NCBI GenBank assembly: GCA_902515485.1
Contig: CABXUR010000004.1
Location: forward strand, 1-58,631
Direction of reading: 5' to 3'
Length of the DNA stretch: 58,631 nucleotides
Origin: an uncultured Pelagibacteraceae bacterium
GTDB taxonomy: Bacteria; Pseudomonadota; Alphaproteobacteria; Pelagibacterales; Pelagibacteraceae
In this document: positions 52,895-58,631 of the stretch, piece after piece
How the letters are laid out: each line of letters opens with the position of its first letter
Numbering within the stretch: the stretch's first letter is position 1
Position numbers and translations under genes: made by a program
Notes under the pieces: model-generated
The model's input: the letters and a program-made list of their open reading frames with translations, nothing else
Told to the model about the DNA's origin: nothing
Database searches by the model: none

Positions 52895-53907
52895 ATTGAA
52901 TTTAATAATTCTTTAATATTATTATCTAATTCCTTTTCAAATTTTTTATCATTACCAGGATTTGCAGCACAATGGCCGAAAGATGAATTAATTGGTCTCA
53001 ATGATGAACGTGGAATATATCTTTTTTCATATTCATTATCCTTAGATCTAAAGTATAGATCTTGATTGCATGGCATTAAAATTGTTTTTGCTTTTATAGA
53101 TTTAAGTGCCTTAATATAATTATTCTTATAAGTTGGTCCTCTACTTATATCGTTTAGTTGCCAAGTTTTTAATTTTGATAATAAATTATTAGCATCCCAA
53201 TTTTTTGCATGATCTTCTGCCCAATCATTTAATAATTCTTCTGAATTTTTATATCCAAGTTTTTGAAATAGTTTTTCTCTATAAAAATTTTGAGAGAAAG
53301 CCCATCCTGCATAAACACGGCCAAAAGCTCTCAAGCCAGCAACAGGTTGTCTTTTATAATTACCTTTATTCCAATTCTTGTCAGCTGTTAGTGCAGCTTT
53401 TACTCCCTCTAAAAAAACATGATTATGAATTGATGTTTTGGATGATGCACAAAATGGAAGAATTGCTTTTACAATATTTGGATACTGTGCGGCCCATTGA
53501 TATGATTGACAGCCAGCCATTGACCAACCAGTTACTAATGCTATTTTTTTAATTTTTAGTTTTTCAGTAATGAGTTTATGTTGGCAATAAATATTGTCCC
53601 ATAAAGTTAATATTGGAAATTTTGAGCCAGATTGACTTTTGATGGTATTATTTGGAGACGATGAAAAGCCATTACCAAACATATTAATAGATACAATGAA
53701 ATATTTATTTGGATTAATTGCTCTATTTTTTCCAATAAATCCCTCATTTCTAATATGGCTTCCTGTATAAAAAGTTGGAAGAATAATTACGTTTGAGGCA
53801 CTTTTATTTAATTTGCCGTAGGTTTTGTATGCTAATTCCGCTGAACTTAAAATTTTACCAGATAAAAGTTTAATATTTCCTAATTTAAACTTTTCATAAT
53901 TCTTCAT
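52891..53907 (-). CDS. MetX-like alpha/beta hydrolase
   Basis: This 338-residue alpha/beta-hydrolase resembles homoserine O-acetyltransferase. ELAYKTYGKLN, ILPTFYTGSH and FGNGFSSSPNN lead to the nucleophile elbow GWSMAGCQSYQWAAQYP. The acid is Asp in MPCNQDLYF and the base His in SSFGHCAANPG, so the triad is complete. The elbow reads GWSMAG rather than the common GxSMGG, and the position beside the carnitine dehydrogenase gene (4-base overlap) is unlike methionine biosynthesis. It may be an esterase, thioesterase or C-C hydrolase acting on a carnitine-derived product. Confidence 0.78.
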   Translation of the reverse strand: MKNYEKFKLGNIKLLSGKILSSAELAYKTYGKLNKSASNVIILPTFYTGSHIRNEGFIGKNRAINPNKYFIVSINMFGNGFSSSPNNTIKSQSGSKFPILTLWDNIYCQHKLITEKLKIKKIALVTGWSMAGCQSYQWAAQYPNIVKAILPFCASSKTSIHNHVFLEGVKAALTADKNWNKGNYKRQPVAGLRAFGRVYAGWAFSQNFYREKLFQKLGYKNSEELLNDWAEDHAKNWDANNLLSKLKTWQLNDISRGPTYKNNYIKALKSIKAKTILMPCNQDLYFRSKDNEYEKRYIPRSSLRPINSSFGHCAANPGNDKKFEKELDNNIKELLNSI

Positions 53908-53910
53908 GAA

Positions 53911-55332
53911 TTAATAAAGTCTGAGATATTCTTTCACTTCCCAATCAGTAACTGCTTGATGGTATCTTTCCCATTCATCATTCTTATAAGCTAATAAAGA
54001 ATTTTTCATAACAGTTCCTATAACTTCATCAGATAATTTATCATTCTTTAGAGCTTCTAAAGCCATAAGTAAATTTCTTGGCAACCTCTTAATTCCGAGT
54101 TTTTTGAATTCTTTATCTGTCATTTCATAAAGATCTTGATCTGTAGGTTTGCCTGGATGAATTTTCATTTTAATTCCCTCTACTGCAGCTGCAAGTGTCA
54201 TTGAAAAAGCTAAATATACATTCATGGTCATATCTGCAGCTCTATTTTCTATACAATATCTATTTTGAGGTAACCTAAATTGAGCAGATCTATTGTTGTG
54301 ACCATAAGTAATATTTGTTGGCGCCCAAGTAACTGTACCTCCTTCAAATCCTCCTACTCTCGGAACTAATCCATTATACGAATTTACTGTTGAGCATGTG
54401 ATTGAAGTTAATGCCTCAGCATGTTTCATTAATCCACCTACAGCAAATAATGATTCTTTTGACCATTTGTTACCTGCATCAAAAATATTTTTTCCATTTT
54501 TACCGACCATGGAGAAATTTATATGCGCTCCTGATCTCCAATCTCCAATAGTAGGTTTTGGCATAAATGTAATAAACATATTATGTTTTTTAGCGATCTC
54601 TTTAAGAAGGATACGAAGAAAAACTAATCTATCAGCCATCTCCAAAAGATTTGTATAATGAAAATCTAATTCAAATTGTGAGTAAGCGCCTTCAGCAACC
54701 ACATCATGAAGCTGCCATCCTAAACCATTGAGAATATCAATTAATTCTTTTAAAAAATGCATTGAGTCTAATGAGTGCTCAACGTCATAACCAAAAGCCT
54801 GTCTTCGAGGCCTAACTCCCTTTATCGGATCAGTATCAATAGCTTTTATCGGCTGACCATTTTCATCATATTTCATTGCTATAAATTCGGGCTCAACCCC
54901 TGCCATACCTTTATATCCAGCATCTTGAGCTTTTTGCATATTGCGTTTTAAAGCTTGTCTTGGACAAACATTATAAGGTTTATCTTCCCAAAATAGATCT
55001 GCAAAAATTATTGCTGTTGATGTGTCCCAAGGACAAATATAAACAGCATCTAAATCTGGTAGCATAACTTGATCCGAGTCTGCTGGAGTGAGTTCTGGAA
55101 CATAAGATATTGAATGAACTGCAAACTGAGGTCCCTTTCCTAAACACAAAGGTTCAAAATCAGACATTGGAACAGGTTTTGTTTTTGGAATACCATGGAG
55201 ATCAATCCAACTTGATAAAACGTATTTTACACCAGCGTTTTTTAATTTTTTATAAACTGAAGGTATTTTTTTTCTATTACGCTCAACTGCATCTTTGAAA
55301 TTTTCATAATAAATTTTTTCATTTTTACTCAT
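53911..55332 (-). CDS. Glutamine-synthetase-like gamma-glutamyl ligase (type III branch)
   Basis: This 473-residue protein of the glutamine synthetase superfamily is distinct from the gmaS copy at 4056. N-terminal features are VKYVLSSWIDLHGIPKTKPVP and VPELTPADSDQVMLPD. The catalytic domain shows GVEPEFIAM, VVAEGAYSQFELDFHYTN, ITFMPKPTIGDWRSGAHINFS and NRSAQFRLPQNRYCIENRAADMTMN. Such enzymes join glutamate to ammonia, methylamine, ethanolamine, polyamines or aniline. Neighbours (cupin, VOC protein, Rieske oxygenase) suggest activation of an amine for oxygenation or dealkylation rather than nitrogen assimilation. Confidence 0.82.
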   Translation of the reverse strand: MSKNEKIYYENFKDAVERNRKKIPSVYKKLKNAGVKYVLSSWIDLHGIPKTKPVPMSDFEPLCLGKGPQFAVHSISYVPELTPADSDQVMLPDLDAVYICPWDTSTAIIFADLFWEDKPYNVCPRQALKRNMQKAQDAGYKGMAGVEPEFIAMKYDENGQPIKAIDTDPIKGVRPRRQAFGYDVEHSLDSMHFLKELIDILNGLGWQLHDVVAEGAYSQFELDFHYTNLLEMADRLVFLRILLKEIAKKHNMFITFMPKPTIGDWRSGAHINFSMVGKNGKNIFDAGNKWSKESLFAVGGLMKHAEALTSITCSTVNSYNGLVPRVGGFEGGTVTWAPTNITYGHNNRSAQFRLPQNRYCIENRAADMTMNVYLAFSMTLAAAVEGIKMKIHPGKPTDQDLYEMTDKEFKKLGIKRLPRNLLMALEALKNDKLSDEVIGTVMKNSLLAYKNDEWERYHQAVTDWEVKEYLRLY

Positions 55333-55352
55333 GTTGATCTCCTTAAATCTTA

Positions 55353-55748
55353 TTATTGTGGCATATCCTCAGGGTCTATTCCAGGAACAAATGTTATGCC
55401 TGCTTTTTGTTTCCAATCATGAGGATAAGCTGCATAAAATATTACACATTTTTCATCACATTCATAAGCTATATGGTTATCCTTAGGTATATAAAGAACA
55501 TCGCCTGGATTACAGATATAAGACTCTCCATCACATGTTAGTCTAAAAGTTCCTTCCATACAGTAGATAATTTCATCACAAGTTAAATCCCACGGTACAG
55601 ATACTTTGTTCAAGAAATTTAATCCACCACACATCGTGTTACTTACTTTGCTGGTAACAAAGGGTTTAATATAACTCTTGCCTGGTTCTAAAGTATGAAG
55701 TCTATTTTCTATATCTTTAAACTTATATAGTTGCGGCTTTTTTGACAT
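55353..55748 (-). CDS. Cupin-domain protein
   Basis: This 131-residue single-cupin protein has the core LTCDEIIYCMEGTFRLTCDGESYICNPGDVLYIPKDNHIAYEC, of which CMEGTFRLTCDGE and PGDVLYIPKDNHIAY are the two diagnostic parts. Of the usual metal-binding His/Glu set only some positions are obvious, and several are Cys (CDEII, CMEG, CDEKC). Metal binding is therefore uncertain. It resembles ethanolamine-utilisation EutQ-like cupins. It sits between the GS-like gene and the VOC gene, each about 20 bases away with gaaaggag-like ribosome sites. Confidence 0.8.
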   Translation of the reverse strand: MSKKPQLYKFKDIENRLHTLEPGKSYIKPFVTSKVSNTMCGGLNFLNKVSVPWDLTCDEIIYCMEGTFRLTCDGESYICNPGDVLYIPKDNHIAYECDEKCVIFYAAYPHDWKQKAGITFVPGIDPEDMPQ

Positions 55749-55765
55749 TCTAATCTCCTTTCAGT

Positions 55766-56185
55766 TTAGACTTTTATTGGTTCATTTAATTCAACTTTAT
55801 ATCCATCAGGATCTTCACAAAATGCAATTACTCTTGTCCCATGTTTCATTGGGCCGGGTTTACGGGTTATGTTCACACCAAGTTTTTCAAGATCTTCACA
55901 AGCTTTATAAACATCAGGTGTCTCAATACATACATGTCCCCACCCATTTCCTTTGTCATAATCCTCTTTTTGATCCCAATTGTGTGTTAATTCTAAACAA
56001 GGAGACTCGTTTTCAAGTCCATAGCCAATAAATGCATTTGTAAATTTTCCCTCAGGATAATCTGTTTTTCTTAAAACTTTCATACCTAAAGTTTTGCAAT
56101 AAAAATTAAAAGATACTTCTAAATCTTTAACTCTTATCATTGTGTGGGCTAGTCGATATCCCTCTAGATTTATTTCTTTAGACAT
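55766..56185 (-). CDS. VOC/glyoxalase-superfamily protein
   Basis: This 139-residue protein of the vicinal oxygen chelate fold closely resembles lactoylglutathione lyase (GloA). LAHTMIRVKDLEVSFNFYCKTLGMKVLRK opens the first module. ESPCLELTHNWD and GWGHVCIETPDVYKACEDLEKLGV follow. IAFCEDPDGYKVELNE ends the second. Metal-ligand positions (His14, Glu in LELTHN, His in GHVCIE, Glu in VELNE) are all present. Either GloA or a ring-fission or other metal-dependent enzyme of the neighbouring Rieske pathway is possible. Its start overlaps the Rieske gene stop by eight bases. Confidence 0.85.
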   Translation of the reverse strand: MSKEINLEGYRLAHTMIRVKDLEVSFNFYCKTLGMKVLRKTDYPEGKFTNAFIGYGLENESPCLELTHNWDQKEDYDKGNGWGHVCIETPDVYKACEDLEKLGVNITRKPGPMKHGTRVIAFCEDPDGYKVELNEPIKV

Positions 56186-57314
56186 TTTTTTTCCTTTTTA
56201 TTGATTTTGAAGATTTCATTGTAGCATCAACTATGAGTTTTTGAAATGCTTGAACACCTTTTTCCCATACAGGAGATAAAAGACCGCCTTCGTAAGATGC
56301 TGGAGAATGTCTTCCTTCTTGAAGTCTTTCACACATTTCATGGTCTTCTTTATGAACACTCCACCATATATTTTTAACCATTTTAATTTCTTCTTTACTC
56401 ATGTCTTTACCATCTGTTGTATAAATTATTCTTTTTTGAGATGTTAATCCTGGGCTTATTGGCACGTTAAGATAAACTCCAATTTGATTAGGAAAGTAAG
56501 TGCCAATTATAAAATTTGGAAAAAGAGACAAATATCTAGATGTCACAGATAAAGCGGCACTATTTTTAGTGTCTTCTTTATCTACATCTACTCCACTGCC
56601 ATAACATACCCCGTCTACAACTGTATAATGATCTTTTAAAGGCTGATTGGTAGTAGTTTTATGAACAAACTGTACATGATAAGGCTCTATGAAGTTTTCA
56701 ATTAAAAATTTCCAATTAGTATTTATATTTCCAAAATCTAAAGTTGTTGCATATCTTAATTTAGTAAAATCAATATCATTAAATTTTGAAATAAGTGATT
56801 TTGCATATTGTTCAAATTTTTTTGCTTTTCCATTAAAATTTATAAAAATCCAATCGTGCCAAATATGAATTTTTATTGGTTTTAAACCATGATCAAAAAA
56901 ATTAAATCCTTTTGGTTTGTGTTGATCTGTACCACCAACATGAGGTGCTGCTTTTAAGTTTCCATCAAGATCATAGCTCCATGCATGATAAGGACAACGT
57001 ATTATTTTTCCTACATTTTTTTTTTCATCTACAAGTTTTAAACATCTGTGACTGCAGACGTTATGAAAAGCTTTTATTTCGTTATTGTGATTTCGTACAA
57101 GTAATATTGGTTTATTTGCAATAAATAATGGAATTACATCACCAGTATTTTTAAGTTCATGAGCAAATCCTACAAATAACCAATCATTTGATAAAACTGT
57201 TTCACATTCTTTTTTCCAAAAATTTTCATCAATATAAGATTTAGCTGGTAGGCCAAATATAGTATTGGCATTTTTTGATTTCTTGATTTTTACTAAATTT
57301 TTTTTTTTAGACAT
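56178..57314 (-). CDS. Rieske oxygenase alpha subunit, quaternary-amine (CntA/GbcA-like) type
   Basis: This 378-residue Rieske non-heme iron oxygenase has [2Fe-2S] ligands Cys87/His89 (CSHRC) and Cys107/His110 (CPYHAW). The mononuclear iron site is formed by His213 and His218 in IENFIEPYHVQFVH, with an Asp in KEDHEMCERLQ. The residue three before His213, which bridges to the Rieske domain, is Glu210 rather than the common Asp. That Glu is a known mark of carnitine monooxygenase CntA and related quaternary-ammonium oxygenases. The surrounding carnitine and betaine genes agree. The exact substrate is undetermined, and no reductase gene is adjacent within the window. Confidence 0.85.
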   Translation of the reverse strand: MSKKKNLVKIKKSKNANTIFGLPAKSYIDENFWKKECETVLSNDWLFVGFAHELKNTGDVIPLFIANKPILLVRNHNNEIKAFHNVCSHRCLKLVDEKKNVGKIIRCPYHAWSYDLDGNLKAAPHVGGTDQHKPKGFNFFDHGLKPIKIHIWHDWIFINFNGKAKKFEQYAKSLISKFNDIDFTKLRYATTLDFGNINTNWKFLIENFIEPYHVQFVHKTTTNQPLKDHYTVVDGVCYGSGVDVDKEDTKNSAALSVTSRYLSLFPNFIIGTYFPNQIGVYLNVPISPGLTSQKRIIYTTDGKDMSKEEIKMVKNIWWSVHKEDHEMCERLQEGRHSPASYEGGLLSPVWEKGVQAFQKLIVDATMKSSKSIKRKKNV

Positions 57315-57400
57315 TGGCTAGTAGAAAATTATTAATTATATTGAAAACCCTATTTTAGAATATTAAGATTTACAATAAAATATTTAAAGAGTGCAATTAG

Positions 57401-58631
57401 ATGAGAAACAATAAATTCATAGGAGAAGATTTTAGAGGCTATAAACAGTCAACATTACCAAAAATAGACGAGGTCTTAGCAAGAACGGATCCCAAGACAG
57501 CTTGCGGAGAATATTTAAGACGCTATTGGCATCCTGTTGCTTTAACTTCTGAAGTAAGTGAGGTCCCTAAAGAAATTCGTATTTTAGGAGAAGATTTAGT
57601 AATATTTAAAACTTCAAAAGGGAATATAGGTTTGGTCCACAAAGCTTGTCCTCACAGAAGAGCTTCTATGGCTTATGGTAAAACTGAAGGTGAAGGAATT
57701 AGGTGTTGTTATCATGGATGGCTTTTTTCTCTTAACGGCGAAATACTTGAAACACCAGGTGAAGATCCAGATTCAAAACAGGCTAAAAAATTAAGAGAAA
57801 CTTTTAAACTTGGAGCTTACCCAGTAATAGAATTTAATGGGTTAGTATTTTCTTATCTTGGACCAATGGATAAAATTCCTGAATTTCCACATTATGACTC
57901 ATTTGAAATACCAGGAAATACTTCGAGCCCTTATCGTATAGATTATAATTGCAATTGGATCCAAGTCTTGGATGCAATCATGGATCCTCTTCATACATCA
58001 TTTTTACACGGTCAAAGTTCTGGTCTTCAATTCTCTGAAGGTTTTGCTGAAGTTGGAGAAATAGAATTTTATGAAAGAGGAATTCAATATCTAGGATGTA
58101 ATACGCGAAGAATAAATGACAATGTTTGGGTAAGAGTAAATGAATTAATTTTACCTAATTTTACTCAGGCTGGAGCAGCATTTGCAGCTGATGGTACAAA
58201 AAGTAAATACTTTGGAAGAAGTTCTTTTACAAGGTGGGTTGTGCCTATTGATGATCATCATTGTGTTGCTTTAGCTTGGGCAAATTTTGGTAAAAGAGGA
58301 GATCCGATAGAATATAATTATCAAGAAGGATACGAAAGAATTGAAGCTGGTGAAATTTCAAATAGAACTAAAGAAGAAAAACAAAAAAGTCCTGGTGATG
58401 CAGAAGCTGTTGAGGGGATGGGATCAATAAGTAGTCATAAAGGAGAACATCTAATGCCAACTGATAAAGGTGTTATGATATATAGAAGAAGAACAAGAAA
58501 ATTAATTAAAGATTTAGAGCAAGGATTAGAACCACCTCAACCTCAAAAGACAAAAGGAGAAGTCGTGAGAACTAATGGACAAGATACGGTATTAAAAGCC
58601 CCAAAAAGAGGTAATAATGATAGAGAGTACG
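57401..58631 (+). CDS. Rieske oxygenase alpha subunit, aromatic-dioxygenase type (cut by window end)
   Basis: An open frame from the ATG at 57401 runs off the right edge (410 codons visible, no stop). It encodes a second Rieske oxygenase. [2Fe-2S] ligands are Cys83/His85 (ACPHRRAS) and Cys102/His105 (CCYHGW). The catalytic-iron motif is DAIMDPLHTSFLHG, with His198, His203 and a bridging Asp195. The DPLHTSFLHG pattern resembles phthalate 4,5-dioxygenase and vanillate demethylase-type enzymes rather than the neighbour's Glu-bridged type. It is divergent from the first Rieske gene across 86 bases that must hold both promoters. The 3' end and any reductase gene are outside the window. Confidence 0.88.
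   Translation, partial: MRNNKFIGEDFRGYKQSTLPKIDEVLARTDPKTACGEYLRRYWHPVALTSEVSEVPKEIRILGEDLVIFKTSKGNIGLVHKACPHRRASMAYGKTEGEGIRCCYHGWLFSLNGEILETPGEDPDSKQAKKLRETFKLGAYPVIEFNGLVFSYLGPMDKIPEFPHYDSFEIPGNTSSPYRIDYNCNWIQVLDAIMDPLHTSFLHGQSSGLQFSEGFAEVGEIEFYERGIQYLGCNTRRINDNVWVRVNELILPNFTQAGAAFAADGTKSKYFGRSSFTRWVVPIDDHHCVALAWANFGKRGDPIEYNYQEGYERIEAGEISNRTKEEKQKSPGDAEAVEGMGSISSHKGEHLMPTDKGVMIYRRRTRKLIKDLEQGLEPPQPQKTKGEVVRTNGQDTVLKAPKRGNNDREY

Noticed and set aside
1-58631. CRISPR arrays, insertion sequences, prophage, tRNA or rRNA genes
   Set aside because: No spaced direct repeats, transposase or phage motifs were seen. Intergenic gaps are mostly below 130 bases, with none resembling a tRNA cloverleaf.

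Overview
The window looks like a piece of a SAR11 (Pelagibacterales) or closely related marine alphaproteobacterial chromosome. The DNA is strongly AT-rich and the lysine/asparagine/isoleucine-rich proteins follow that bias. Genes are packed with gaps of a few bases or overlapping start/stop codons, and there are no insertion sequences, prophage genes, CRISPR arrays, tRNAs or rRNAs. Uptake systems and enzymes for methylated or quaternary nitrogen and sulfur compounds are very abundant. No gene-free stretch exceeds about 160 bases. The assignment rests on gene content and family recognition, not on a database search.

Layout. 1-6983 (+): end of an ammonium transporter, two tiny membrane proteins around a strong terminator, then the methylamine module mgsA-mgsB-mgsC-gmaS (N-methylglutamate synthase plus gamma-glutamylmethylamide synthetase), a diaminopropionate ammonia-lyase-like enzyme and a conserved hypothetical. 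7004-14452 (-): housekeeping run yjbQ, zapE, cupin-like, bamB, yfgM-like, acnA, lysE-type exporter, csaA. 14471-21734: argE, an aldehyde dehydrogenase with an agmatinase/guanidinobutyrase, a secreted HExxH protein, a cyclophilin and a FadN-type bifunctional beta-oxidation enzyme. 21797-27266 (-): a peptide-type ABC transporter dppA-B-C-DF with fused ATPases.

27423-36556: a GcvT-fold demethylase-like gene, a leaderless solute-binding-like protein, then a compact seven-gene + strand operon (peptidase E, FMN 2-hydroxyacid oxidase, ThDP enzyme, a divergent hydroxyisourate-hydrolase-like protein, a DmdA-like GcvT-fold protein, thiolase, branched-chain aminotransferase). This set does not match a pathway I know and is the best candidate here for an undescribed catabolic system. 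36559-43027 (-): eutA-doeA-potA-potD-potB-potC, which joins ectoine-hydrolysis-type enzymes to a polyamine-type ABC transporter.

43083-58631: a quaternary-amine/osmolyte region. It has a DMT transporter, a 3-hydroxyisobutyrate-dehydrogenase-like enzyme, glycine-betaine-type ABC genes proX-proW, GDPD, a gamma-butyrobetaine hydroxylase-like enzyme, proV, an FrhB-like iron-sulfur flavoprotein and an SDR. These are followed by a carnitine dehydrogenase gene broken by a homopolymer frameshift, a MetX-like hydrolase, a glutamine-synthetase-like gamma-glutamyl ligase, a cupin, a VOC protein and two Rieske oxygenases (the second cut by the window end). The general theme is import of methylated osmolytes, removal of methyl or amine groups, and feeding of the carbon into central metabolism.

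All three binding-protein genes of the ABC operons (dppA, potD, proX) are followed by a hairpin before the next cistron, consistent with high binding-protein and lower permease expression.
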